From: Pyxicephalus adspersus
Taxonomy: Eukaryota > Chordata > Amphibia > Anura > Pyxicephalidae
DNA length: 64,000 bases
Assembly (NCBI RefSeq): GCF_032062135.1
Contig: NC_092862.1
Location: forward strand, 44,217,475 to 44,281,474
Direction of reading: 5' to 3'
Shown: positions 27,501 through 39,230 of the stretch, piece by piece
How positions within the stretch are numbered: the first letter of the stretch is position 1
Layout: each line of letters opens with the position of its first letter
Translations under genes and position numbers: made by a program
The notes under the pieces: generated by a model
Told to the model about the DNA's origin: nothing
The model's input: the letters and a program-made list of their open reading frames with translations, nothing else
Database searches by the model: none

Positions 27501-28131
27501 GCTGCCTGACACAGTGATGAGTATACAGAGCTCCCTGGCATGGTGATGGGTATACAGAGCTCCCTGGCATAGTGATGGGTATATACAGTGATGGTTATAT
27601 AGAGCTCCCTGGCACAGTGATGGTTATATGGAGCTCCCTGGCACAGTGATGGTTATATGGAGCTCCCTGGCACAGTGATTGTATATAGAGATCCCTGGCA
27701 CAGTGATGGTTATATAGAGCTCCCTGGCACAGTGATGGTTATATAGAGCTCCCTAGTGATGGTTATATAGAGCTCCCTGGCACAGTGATTGTATATAGAG
27801 ATCCCTGGCACAGTGATGGTTATATAGAGCTCCCTGGCACAGTGATGGTATATAGAGATCCCTGGCACAGTGATGGTTATATGGAGCTCCCTGGCACAGT
27901 GACTGTATATAGAGATCCTTGGCACAGTGATGGTTATATAGAGCTCCCTGGCACAGTGATTGTATATAGAGATACCTGGCACAGTTATGGTTATATAGAG
28001 CTCCCTGGCACAGTGATGGTATATAGAGATCCCTGGCATAGTGATGGTATATAGAGATCCCTGGCATAGTGATGGTTATATAGAGCTGCCTGGCACAGTG
28101 ATAATATACAGAGCTCCCTGGCACAGTGATG
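27501..28131. repeat. Minisatellite, about 29-bp unit
   Basis: About 22 head-to-tail units of the form GAGCTCCCTGGCACAGTGA plus GGTTATATA, with GAGATCC variant units of 27-28 bases interspersed in no fixed order. It lies in TTC39C intron 1, about 100 bases after the exon 1 donor. Its length near a multiple of three keeps both strands open and produces spurious reading frames. Confidence 0.95.
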
Positions 28132-28227
28132 GGGCACAGGTTGGTACAGCCCAAGTCCTGGCATTGCAGGATGTATACATCACAGCATCCGCACTGCCAC
28201 CCTGCACATACCGATCGGTGCGGCTCA

Positions 28228-28578
<351 letters not shown>

Positions 28579-29159
28579 TTATATCACCTGCATGGCCTGC
28601 TGGAAGCATTGCTCTGCAAGGGACTGAATAGTATTGTGTACAATATCAATAAATTTGTGTAATGAACTCTAAGCACACACCTACTTCTTTGTATTGCTCA
28701 TGACAGGAACCTAAAATTGCACCATGCTCATCATCCAAACCCAAAGACTAAGGCTGGGCTCAGAGCTGCTGCAGGAGCTAATGTCACACGTCTCCTGGCA
28801 GCTGGCACCTTGCCAGTCACCCACACCGCAGTGCTGGTAATGTAGAATTGGCAGCAGTGATTGGTACTGAACTCTGCCACTCTCATTCATTTATGGGCTC
28901 ATTTATTCTGTATGTAGTGTCTCCCCCAAGGCAGTGTGAGGAAGCGGTAACCATGACCCCACCGCTGACTGAACACCGCCTAAAGCCCCTCGCAGGGTTC
29001 CTTCTCTTCAACTACTTTGCTGTTAACCCCAGCGTTTGTTGTGACGTTGAGATGCTGTTGTTCTTCCAGAGGGAGAAAAGCAACCGCACATCCAGAAGTA
29101 ACTTGTTGCTTTCAGGAACTGCACCACAACCTCAGCTGCATACGAATGTGGGCACAAAA

Positions 29160-29275
29160 TGGTTCCCAACTGCTCCTATACAACTGATTGGGAGTGTGGT
29201 GGAGCTTGTGGTGGAAACTTCAGTCACCCACAAGTCTGAAATGGCCCTCTATAGGAACTTCTAAAAAAAAAAAAA
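29160..29275 (+). repeat. Dispersed repeat with poly-A end
   Basis: Contains CCCAACTGCTCCTATACAAC, GGGAGTGTGG and AAGTCTGAAATGGCCCTC, related to 16530-16635, and ends in A13. Probably a degenerate retroelement tail. Confidence 0.4.
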
Positions 29276-29725
29276 GAAACTGCGGCCAGGCAGGCCCTTT
29301 ATTACAATGTCCATGCTGCAAGAAAATAATCTTACCTGCCTGATAGTAATTTATTAAATACACTCACCTGTCCCAGTTCCATCATTAATTCGTCTTCTGC
29401 TTTCAATCCTTGGCCAATCATTCAGTCCCAGCAGCCGCAGGCAATGCACTGTACATCCCAGCTTCGTACAAGAAGTGTGCACCTTCCATCGTAATGCATT
29501 TACCCTGGTCATGGCTAATCCAGGAGTCCTCTAGATTTGATTGGCAGCTTTATAATCACCAATAACCATGGCCAGATTTCCCACAAGGCCACCTAGGCCA
29601 TGGCAATACAACATCTCAATGTGGAACTGGAACCTGCTTCTGGTCAAATCTCTACATACCAAGTAGCACAGAGTGAAAGTGTTTATACAGAGATCACATA
29701 CAGTGCAAAGAGTGTGCAGGGTATC

Positions 29726-30610
29726 ACTCTTCTTTCTTCTTTCTATTCTCCCTCCCTTTACCCTACTCTCTCTACATTCCTCTCTGACCCCCTCATTCTC
29801 TCCATCTCTCTTCTCTCTCTGCTCTGTCCCTACCTCTCTCTATCTCTCTTCCATTCACTCTCTCTCCTCTTTTTACTCATCCTTTGTGTCTTTATTCTTT
29901 CTCCATCCTTCTACCTATCCACTCTCTCCTCTGTTTTTCCCTTTTATCCCCCCTCTTCCTTCTCTCTTTTCCCCCGCTCTACTTCTCTTTCCAATATCCT
30001 CCCTCTATGTTCTTTCTCTTTTTCTTCCTCTCACCCCTCTCTTCCCTCCCTCACTTTATTTGTCTCCCTCACTTCCTCCTTTCTGTCTTTCATTCTGTCT
30101 TTCACCTTCTCCCTCTCTCTATTCCCTTCAATCCCCCCCCCCCTTTCCATTTTCTCTCTCCCCCTCTCCCTCTATTTATCCCTCTCTTCATCTGTCACTG
30201 TCTTCTATTTCTCTTCTCCCTTCCTCTCTCTCATGTTTTTACCCTCTCTCTCCTCTCTTTCCTTTCTCCTTTCTCCTCTGTTTCCCTCTCCCTGATCTCT
30301 TGCTTCCTTCTCTCTCCCTCCCCCCCCCCCCTCTCCTTCTCCCCCTTTGTATGTCTCTTTCCTACCCCCTCTCTTTTTTCCCTCTCTCTCTCTCTATCCT
30401 TCTCTGGTCTCTCTCACCTTGCACCTCCCTCTCTCTCTCACCTTCTCTTTCCCTCTCTGTTCTCTCTCACCCTAATTCTTCCCCTCTCTCTCTCAATTAT
30501 ACCTACCCCCCCCCCCAATATCTCTCTCCTTCCCTTCTACTTCCCTCTGTCTTCTCCCTGTGTTCTCTCCTCTACCCCTCTTCCCTCACACTCCCTACTT
30601 CTCTGTACCA
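29726..30610 (+). repeat. Long polypyrimidine tract
   Basis: About 885 bases of nearly pure C and T (purines on the other strand), built from irregular CTCTCT, TTCC and CCCC runs. It lies 1.4-2.3 kb upstream of the TTC39C start codon. Several long open frames across it are a consequence of the missing purines, not genes. Confidence 0.95.
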
Positions 30611-32530
30611 AGGCTGCTGGTGTTGTTTCCTTAGGGAATTGCCTGCCTTTGAACTGACCAGTTTCTCTCTACCCAAACCTCAGGGTTGTAGCTCTAAAGG
30701 AATTGTTGACTGGATGCCAGTTGCATTTCAAGCTACAGTGCGACCATTCTGGATAACGCATTTCTGGGCCAATGTTTTTTCTTTCTAGGACGGTCCACTT
30801 ATATCTGGTAACCCCCTGGTACCGATGCCAGTATATCATGGTTTATATATCAGTGAACTTATTAGATGTTACCATACAACTCTGACTTTTTAAAATATTG
30901 TGCTACCTTATGAATGATAACGAAAAGATAAAAACATACGAAAAGCAAAAATAATGACCTAGTCTGTATTTGTTGTCTTGTCTTATGTATGAGTACAAAA
31001 TTATAAAGCATGATTAGACAAACTATCACAATTTGTGCCTTGCCATGTGTGATCTATGTTTTTATCCTGGGTTCTGATAGATATCCTATATCTACTGGCA
31101 GGATCAATAAATAACGCTAAAGGGTGGACAAATGTGCTGTACTGATGCTATGGACAGGGGGCTACATATATGTCATGATTTATTGTGCCCTGTTTCCTGA
31201 AAGATGTTTCTGAAGGTCCTTGTTTGCATAACTTTGCATAACTGGAAAATTGTCTTTAACTGAAAAAAAATCCTATTCTGCAGTCATTCTGATACTCTAG
31301 CAATGATTATTCCAAAAGCTGATAATAAACCGCCTGACATTAAATGAAAAAGGAACTGCATTTTTTTATTCCAACACTTGTAGTTTTGATGTCATGTTTC
31401 CAATCATTCAACCAAATTTTAAACACGAAACTATTCCTATCCTTGACTGCCCCCTTGCTGGATTGGCTGAACAATGACAGGAGGGCCTCATCCTTTGGGG
31501 CAGGGAGCCTTTTTGAATCTGAAAGCCACCATGAATAAGGGGTCCCCCAGCTATCTGTCCTTTTTACCCTGCGGAATGAATAGAAGGGTACATACTAGCC
31601 GTTAGCCATTCCCAGAAAGGGTTAAATAAACTCTAGTAATAAGATACCAGAGAAAAAAAATATCTTTTTTTGAATATTTACCTTTACCTTCAATTCTGGT
31701 AGCGCAGCACCATCTCTCCTGCACTGCCAGAACTATGATCTAATTGTCAGGCAGGAGATCGCTTTGCCTGACCTTCAGCAGGTGCCAGCTGGTTGCTTTA
31801 AAAGAAAAGTATTTCAGTGCTGAGGGACTTTTATTTCCAAAGTCCATGTCTGGGATGCTAGGTGCTGCCCCAGCCTGCTGTGGTGCATAAGCAATGACCT
31901 AGATAGCCTGGATGGAAATCTGGCCCTGCTTAGAAGCATCTCAAACTGATCTAAAACTGATGACATTGACAAAAGCTCAGAATAAAAAAAATGATTTTTG
32001 CAACAGTAAAGTAAGTAAAGTCATTTAGTAACATGTCATTCATTTAGAACCGTCATTCACACATACTTTAACCTTTACTCCAGTCCGATGGTCTAGCAAT
32101 AGTGCTGGTAGCAGTAACACAGAATGTGCACATGGTAAAACAGCATTGTGTCAACATGTTTGGATGACTCCTAAGCGTTATAACTACTCATTTCTGAACA
32201 GAAAATTGCTGAATCAGGATGTGAAATAGGAAGTCCATACTCATCATTTCATTCCTCCTGACCACTTCCTGAATTTATATCACATGAGATATACCTATGT
32301 ACCCTTACAAGTGCATATTCTTTTATCAAAGTATTTGAAGCAGTGCTTTGGATTGAATCATTGTAAAATGCAAAGTTACAGAAATGATTTGTAATAAAAT
32401 AGTAGGGTCAGAATAGATAAGAGACACAAATACAAGAGCAGAAATGCTTGTATCATTTGAATTACATTACAAGGCAAGATAAGGCCAACTGGGCATTTTT
32501 ATACAATAGCATGCGTGTGGGTTGAGTTAC

Positions 32531-32712
32531 TGGGGAAGATACACTTTTATTGGTGAAGCACACCTAAAATGGATTTCTTAAAAGTAAATTGCTATTTGTT
32601 AGAAAGTTTTCGCAATCTTGGACCAGATCCATTCCAGGTTTACTAGATTGCCCAGCTTCACAGAGGAAAGTGTATCCTCTCCAGTCTTCAAGAGCTTTAA
32701 TAAATCAGGCCC
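32531..32712. repeat. Foldback MITE, family 1 (left end short)
   Basis: Starts near GGGGAAGATACACTTTTATT and ends TTTAATAAATCAGGCCC; the outermost left arm is missing. Confidence 0.75.
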
Positions 32713-33634
32713 ACTGCCTGCAAAAAGCACACCTGAATCCTGCATATTTCAAAGCATGGGAGCAATGGAAGATTTCCATCTTAACAGGTTCATATAAATA
32801 TTGGAAAGCATTTTTCATGAGCATAATTCTTGTGGCATACAGTTCCAGCACTTCCTGCTAATCTCTATCTCAAATCTTCAGTGTTATGACTGGTGCACTT
32901 TAACAGAGATAGAGATATTAAATGTCATGCAAAGAGTAAAGCCTCCAGGCATGCGCACACGTTATACTAAGTCATAAGTCCTAATATATATTGCAATACA
33001 TAACTATAATATAACAATACAGTGTGCTTCCAAAATTAGTACTTGTGTCGGTAATTGCAACATCCACTGTTAGGCCAGAATTATACTTCTGCATTAAAAT
33101 CCCCATATGGGTCCACTCTATACTTTGTTATGTACATTCAGTTCTCTGCATAGCTCCACTATGAACACTCTGATTTAAGTTCTATATATCCTCATCTCCA
33201 TTCTGCATGCTGCGCCTTGCATCCGTCACATCACTTTTGTCTGCGCACTGTGCTGTACACTCTGTACTGAACACTAGTTTACTCTTCACACTGTGCTGTA
33301 CAGTAAAAAAACTTCATACCACTTCACTCTGTGTACTGTGCTGTCAATTTTATAATGCCTACTTTCCGGTACTGAGCTGATTACATGCAGAACTCCTCCA
33401 ACAGAGATGTATGAGTCAGAGTAGCCATGTGGGGACAGCTATCAGTCTTACCTTTCTCTCTCTTCCTACTCAAAAACCACAGGTATGGTTTGGGTGCATT
33501 TAACACACACAGTCACTGGATGTTTTGTCATTTTTTATTGTTACCTTATCAAAAGTAAATCATCTCATTGTTACAATTTTTCCTACTATAATTTAGTTTT
33601 TAAATAAAAAGTGTAAAAAATTGTAGGTGCCAAG

Positions 33635-33734
33635 GTACAGTATTTAATGTACAGCGCTGTGTAATATGTTGGGGCTATATACATCCTGTTTAATAATATA
33701 GCGCTATATAATACTGTTTTTTATTATTATTATT

Positions 33735-33771
<37 letters not shown>
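33635..33771 (+). repeat. L2-like LINE tail with TTA/AAT microsatellite
   Basis: AATGTACAGCGCTGTGTAAT and ATGTTGGGGCTATATA, followed by a TTA run that inverts into an AAT run (33721-33769), forming an AT-only palindrome. Confidence 0.8.
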
Positions 33772-35016
33772 GGTACACTTTCAAGTTACAGCCCAGATTT
33801 AGCACCATCTGAATTTAGCTGTTGGGCCCATGAAGGATTTCATCTATGGCACACAATTCGTAAACCTGCAGGAGGTTAAGACAGGAAGTGTTCTGAATAA
33901 TGTTGTTTTCTGATTTTGATGCCAAAACACATTGCATACATGAATGCATCTAATGTGATGGAGGAAGGGTAGCCATAAGTAGAGGGCTATCCACGCATAC
34001 TTCATTTTTGGTAACTGTTTCTATCAGTTCAACATTAGATGCCTTTTAGATGCCATAAAAACAATAGAACAGCGGTGTTTACTTTTCATTTACTAGAACC
34101 AGGCACTGAACAGATATAAGGTTTGCAGTTTGCGCCTCTGGCTGTCAGCTGGCCCGTTTTTTAAAGAGTTGGCTGGGGAAGTTGGGCCCTAACAATAATG
34201 TTCTTCACAAACCTGAAACAAAACAGACATAGTAAGTTTGATACTTTTTCTAAGACAGAAATGGAAACCTTAGCTGTGGTTTGCATATCCTTATTGGTTT
34301 TATGAAAAATATTGCTACTTGCAAAAAAAGACACCAATGCCCAGTTCTACTTTCAGTTTAAGTTAAAAACATTTCATGTACATAAAAACAAAAAGTGTAT
34401 AAAGTCTTACAGATTGTTTACCAAAGTCTTATGTAGAAAAACCTGTCTTTTGTCAGCATGCTGTAGAGTGATTTGAATGAAAGCAATGGCCTGTTTTTCT
34501 GAATGTTTTACCATTCAATAAATCATTGTTACTCCAATATATCAGGTCAGGCAGCAAGATTTTCTATCTACTGTAATATTTTCTTATTCTAATACTGTAA
34601 TCTCTTTAAAATACAAATGTAGGAAAAAACATACTTTGTTTTTGGTTGAATGAGGATAATTGAGAACAGATCTTTACCCCTGTCTGTTTTCCTTTTTCTG
34701 TGCAGTCATTGGGACAGAAAGTGATGGAAATGTCTCCAATGAAAAAGTAAGCAATAATAAAAGCATGTTTAGAGTATGGGGAAGATTTTGCTTAAATAGA
34801 TTAACAAAACAGCACATATGGCCTCCTTTACCTGGTGTTTGGTCAGAGTTTTTTTTTTGAAGAATGTTGTGGGAGCAATATTCTTTATTAAAGCTGAATG
34901 TAAATATGTGGCAATTGGAAGGATTTATGTTCATTCTTATATTGTTAAACTAGATAGTGGTTTATTCAAAGGATGGCTTTGTGAAAATGCTAACAGAAAG
35001 GAACAGCAGCTTAGTT

Positions 35017-35670
35017 AGGCTTAAGCTGCGTACACACTTCCAATTTTTATCGTTGGTAAACGAACGACGAACGATCCTGCACAATATCTGCGAACGATCG
35101 TATGGCACCGATCCTGTACCTACAGATAACGACATGATCGTTCAAAGATATTGTACACACGATAGATGCGATCGTTTGAACGATACAGGAAGTGACGTGC
35201 ACCACAGGAAGTGAGCGAACGTTCGTTCAGCGCGCATGCTCAGAACATGCACGATCACTGAACAACCGTACACACGATAGATGGTCAACGACCGTCGTCC
35301 AATCCGATCCGCTGGTCCAGTCGTTCATTTCCAACGACTATCCTCATTCGTCGGCGTCGTTGGTTACTTTTTTTACGAACGATTTTTGGCCAATCGGTCG
35401 TTCGTCGTTCATTTCCAACGATAAAAATTGGAAGTGTGTACGCAGCTTTAGTCTACAGAAAGGTTTTCCCCAGAGTTTAACCTGAGGCTTTAAAAGCCCA
35501 TGTTTGAAATCCCCATGCATTCTAATAGGCTAATCTACACCAGGATGTTTGCTTGAAAAAATGTTTTCTATAATGCTCCCTGCAATGTTTAAAAAATGAA
35601 AATGCATGAAAACGCTGATAAAACGCAGAAAAACGCAGGTAAATGCGTTTATTGATTTCAATAGTGTTCA
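35017..35670. mobile_element. MITE, family 3, split by a family 2 insertion
   Basis: The left tip AGGC (35017-35020) is separated from TTTAGTCTACAG (35447 onward) by the family 2 element. After that it follows 13457-13886 closely: TTTAACCTGAGGC, AAAAGCCCATGTTTGAAATC, TGCAATGTTTAAAAAATGAAA. The right end is lost near 35670. Confidence 0.75.
35025..35446. mobile_element. TTAA-flanked MITE, family 2 (well preserved)
   Basis: GCTGCGTACACACTTCCAAT at the left and ATTGGAAGTGTGTACGCAGC at the right are perfect inverted repeats of at least 20 bases, flanked by TTAA (35021-35024) and TTTA. The interior has many ACGATCG and AACGAC phrases and no reading frame of note. Confidence 0.9.
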
Positions 35671-36060
35671 CATGTTCAGCATACTTTCTTCATCCATTTG
35701 TGTGATATAAACCCTCCTTCTGCACTATAGAGGTAAAACCTTAGCAAATTTTCTTAAACAAGGTTGTTTCAGAGAATGCAAGGGTCTCCTGAAAACTTTA
35801 ATAAATTGACCTCCCACTCTTGAATAGTTTCACATTATCCACAATAGCCAGCATAGTAGCCCCAGGGCTGTCTCTCGTTGTCTTTTTGAATAATACCTAC
35901 TATTTATCTATATCCAATTATCTATATAGCTATCTTTAGGGGGGTATTCTTACCAATAACCACCAATGCAAGTGGGCAGTCCTTCTCCCACTAACCAACA
36001 TTGTATTCTTTCTCCTACTAAACAATAATGTTAAGGGTCTGGAGTAAGCTCTACTTACTG

Positions 36061-36313
36061 CTGGGGTCCCCAACCCCCGGTCCGTGGCCCCCACCACGTC
36101 TCCTGTATGCCTCGTAGGCTCAGGTCGGTGGGCAGGTTGTGTCCAGAGACACGGGCTCAAACCTGCGATGGGAGAGTTGGCAGGTTCCGCCATCATGACG
36201 TCACTCTGGGGAAAGTTTTATCCCCTTTGAGTGACACATGGCTCCCCGCACATGCGTGGCCTGGAGTCCATGAAATTAGTGGTCTGCAAGCTCCAAAAGG
36301 TTGGGGATCACTG
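36061..36313. mobile_element. hAT-type MITE with 8-bp target duplication
   Basis: Ends CTGGGGTCCCCAACC and GGTTGGGGATCACTG are inverted repeats. It is flanked by ACTTACTG (36053-36060) and TCTTACTG (36314-36321), which match at 7 of 8 bases. The 8-bp duplication is the hallmark of hAT elements. No transposase. Confidence 0.85.
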
Positions 36314-36531
36314 TCTTACTGGACATAAAGAAGTAAGTTTGTTAAAATGAAGAGAACAGTAAAGCTGATGTTGACAGCAGTTAAAAAAAAAATTAAAATT
36401 AGTAAAGATACAATATTTATTTGGTATAATTTTGTTTAATTTTTAAAAAGTACATTTACATTTTTAAGATGAACTCAAGGGAAATTTTGGAAGCAGAAAT
36501 ACAACAATTGTAATTAGGGAAAAAAACATTA

Positions 36532-36634
36532 GGGGCTCTATTTATAAAAAACAGAATCTGACATTCCCTCAAACATAGACCTGGAAGATTTTCATGAGGG
36601 AATGTCTGATTCCCTGTTTTATAAATAGAGCCCT
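36532..36634. repeat. Foldback repeat, family 4 (best copy)
   Basis: GGGCTCTATTTATAAAAAAC and CAGAATCTGACATTCCCTC at the left pair with GAGGGAATGTCTGATTCCCTG and TTTATAAATAGAGCCC at the right. The right edge is duplicated by the insertion that follows. Confidence 0.85.
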
Positions 36635-36642
36635 AAATGTCT

Positions 36643-37310
36643 TTTTTTTATAACATTTTTTATTTTTAAAGGTTTTACAACAATCGGGGAGGGGGGAAGG
36701 GGTAGAAAAGGGGGGGGGGGGGGGGAGGGGGGAAAAAGGGGGGGGGGGGACATATCCAAGACATTGGAAAATTGACAAAACAAAGTATAAAAGCGTACAA
36801 AATATAAAAAAATATATACCAGTGCAAGAAACAGAGTATAAAATTGTACAAAATGGTATACTGTGTCGTGTCCAACAAGAAAAGGTCAACAAAGCATCAC
36901 TAGAAAGCAGAGGTATTCCGCGTATACAAATAGTTGGTAAGAAGCCATTTCCAGGTGCTTGACCTGGCCACAAGACTCCTAAAAAACAGCCATCCGTGAG
37001 AGGAAGAGTAGTTACTAAGATAACAACCAAAATGGGTCCACAGTCCTGACTATTCAGGCTGGGCCGTTTTATCCTCCTCTACATGGATAAATGTCAAAGT
37101 AGCCCGGAAGAGCCTTGTCCCCTCCCTGTAATATTGTCAACAGATCAGATTATTGTCAGGTGGGAGAAGATAGAACCGTGAGAGGGGGAGAATCGGGCAG
37201 GAATTACTGTGCCTCAATAAAATTGGGGTAGTCAAATTTGATGATCTAAAAATACATCGGGTGGGGACACGGTAGTGGGAGGTAACAGAGTCTGGTGTAC
37301 CAGAGACTGT
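36643..37310 (-). mobile_element. Retrotransposon 3' end inserted on the minus strand
   Basis: Flanked by an exact 14-bp direct repeat, AGCCCTAAATGTCT, at 36629-36642 and 37311-37324. A T-rich start (36643-36670) reads as an A-rich tail with AATAAA on the minus strand. A G-rich block (36685-36749) follows. The body has no reading frame. It looks like a 5'-truncated LINE, possibly L1/Tx1 type; the class is not certain. Confidence 0.75.
36685..36749 (+). repeat. G-rich tract within the retroelement
   Basis: At least seven runs of four or more G, including long uninterrupted runs at 36711-36725 and 36738-36749. Able to form G-quadruplexes; its length is uncertain in any assembly. Confidence 0.85.
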
Positions 37311-37599
37311 AGCCCTAAATGTCTGTAGCCCTAAATATGCATATTGTTATCTATAAAATGATATTCTATAATCCTGTAACCCTCTATATCAGTACTAATC
37401 TTGGAAGAAAGAGCAAACCCGGCTCTGTAGCAGTACCCATATTCTGCCAATGTCAGAAAGAACACACTAATCAGAGAGATATCTGCTCCATTGTGTGATT
37501 CCTTCTTTATCCAATCAGCAGTCTAGGCTGCATTTTGGCCTAACCAATATAAGCTGCTACTGAAGTAGAGGTCCCAACCTGCTAATGCTATCAAGTAAA

Positions 37600-39230
37600 G
37601 GATAGCATTATCGGTCTGTGACCACCCTGGCCTTACAGTAATTGAACTATTCAACTTCTCTCTTTTTACTGGTTTCTTTCCCCGAACCTTCAAACATACT
37701 GTTTTTCTCTTTATCCTAAAGAAACCCTCAATAAACTCCTCCCTACTTCCTAGTGGAGAATACCATCCTAGTAGTGCTGACCTAACTCCCTTCTTCCATA
37801 TATTTCAAACTTCTTGATTACCTTGTCTATAAATGACACACTGGCAATCTGAACGCCAATGCACTACTTGAGCCCCTTCAAACTGTATTTTGAGCTGCCC
37901 ATTCCACTGAAACAGCCCTTACTAAAATGACCTCCTCAGAGCTAAGTCACAATGCACAATTTCCTTCCTTCCTCCTAGATCTTTCAAGTTTTTGACACTG
38001 TTGATCACCCCCTTCTAATACAAATCATGAACTCCACTGGTATCAGTGACACTGCTCTCTCCTCATTTGCTTCCTACCTGTATGACCGCTCCTTTTTAAG
38101 TTTCTTTCGATAGTAGTTCCTCCTCTTTTCCCTGTTGGTGTTCCCCAAGGGTCAGTCCTCACTCAGTAGTATCATATTCCCCTTTGGTTTACAGTACCAT
38201 GTCTATGTATATGACGCTATCTGCCCACCCTTGACCTGTCCCCCTCAGTCCTGGATAAGGTTTCATGCTACTTGCCAGCCAACTTCCAAATCTCCCCGAC
38301 ATATTCCTAACTGTTAATAACTCTTTATTTGGCCCTCCCCTCAGGCACATTGTCTTAGCATCACCTTAGATTCTGCCCTCTAATTTACCCCCCATATTCA
38401 GAACATTTCCAGGTCCTAACTGTTAATAACTCTTTATTTGGCCCTCCCCTCAGGCACATTGTCTTAGCATCACCTTAGATTCTGCCCTCTAATTTACCCC
38501 CCATATTCAGAACATTTCCAGGTCCTGTCACTTTCATCTGTGCAGCATCTCCAAAATCTGCCCTTACCTGTCCCCGGAGACCACCAAACCCCTTGTATAC
38601 ACTCTATCATCTCTCGTCTGGACTACTGTAACATCATCCACTCTCCTCTACAATCTATTATGAATGCTGCAGCCAGACTCATCCATCCTTCCCACCGCTC
38701 CTCTTCTGCTGCATCTCTTTGCAGTTCTCCTAATTGGCTTCCATTTCACCTTAGAATCAAATTCAAGCTCCTGTGCTTGGCCTTCAAATCCCTTCACAGC
38801 TCTTGTCCCAATTACCTTTCTAACCTAGAAGAATACACCCCCATCTCCTGTCTTCTCACCTCCAATGACCTAATAATGACTTCCTGTCACATGCATGACT
38901 CCAAGACTTTTCCAGGGCTGCCCCAATTCTCTGGAACTTTCTTCCTCATCCTATTTGGCTTGATCCTACTTTCTGCTCATTTAGCCATTAGAACCATCTT
39001 TTCAAAAATTATCCACCTGTCCTATTCTGTGTCTCCAACCTTCACCCACCATCCCAAATTTCCCCTCCTCTTTTGTGCTAGATCTCCCACCTTATAGATT
39101 GTAAGCTCTTCAGGACAGGGTCCTTTTCTCCTCCTGTATCATTGTTTGTTTTATTTCTGTCATTTGCTACCCCTTGTTAATTTACAGCGCTGCATAATAT
39201 GTTGGTGCTATATAAATAATGTTTTATATT
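37600..39230 (+). mobile_element. Degenerate L2-like LINE, reverse-transcriptase part and 3' tail
   Basis: A broken non-LTR reverse transcriptase is readable across frames: HSTETALTK near 37900, FDTVDHPLL near 37995, SFASYLYDRS near 38070, and a GVPQGS-type motif near 38138. The C-terminal part follows at 38600-38850 with SRLDYCN, NAAARLI, NWLPFHLRIKFKLLCLAFK and NYLSNL. The 3' tail holds TAGATTGTAAGCTCTTCAGG, TTACAGCGCTGCATAATATG and CTATATAAAT. Many stops and frameshifts make it inactive. An exact 109-bp tandem duplication lies inside. Confidence 0.85.
38305..38522 (+). repeat. Exact 109-bp tandem duplication inside the LINE
   Basis: 38305-38413 and 38414-38522 appear identical by eye, starting TCCTAACTGTTAATAACTC and ending ACATTTCCAGG. 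No other LINE fragment in the window covers this part for comparison. Confidence 0.9.

Noticed and set aside
27501..28131. Regularly spaced repeats resembling a CRISPR array.
   Set aside because: Units are head to tail with no unique spacers, in a vertebrate intron.
28848..29264. 138-codon open frame upstream of TTC39C.
   Set aside because: It overlaps a dispersed repeat related to 16530-16635 and ends in its poly-A; no recognisable domain.
29600..30788. Open frames of 231, 371 and 257 codons rich in Ser, Leu, Pro and Phe.
   Set aside because: All three overlap in different frames of the polypyrimidine tract; lack of purines removes stop codons. No domain, no splice structure.
36569..37030. 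153-codon minus-strand frame with a Pro run.
   Set aside because: The Pro run is the G-rich tract read backwards inside a truncated retroelement tail.
38540..39097. 185-codon frame as a host gene.
   Set aside because: Its content (SRLDYCN, NAAARLI, WLP) is the C-terminal part of an L2-like reverse transcriptase ORF.
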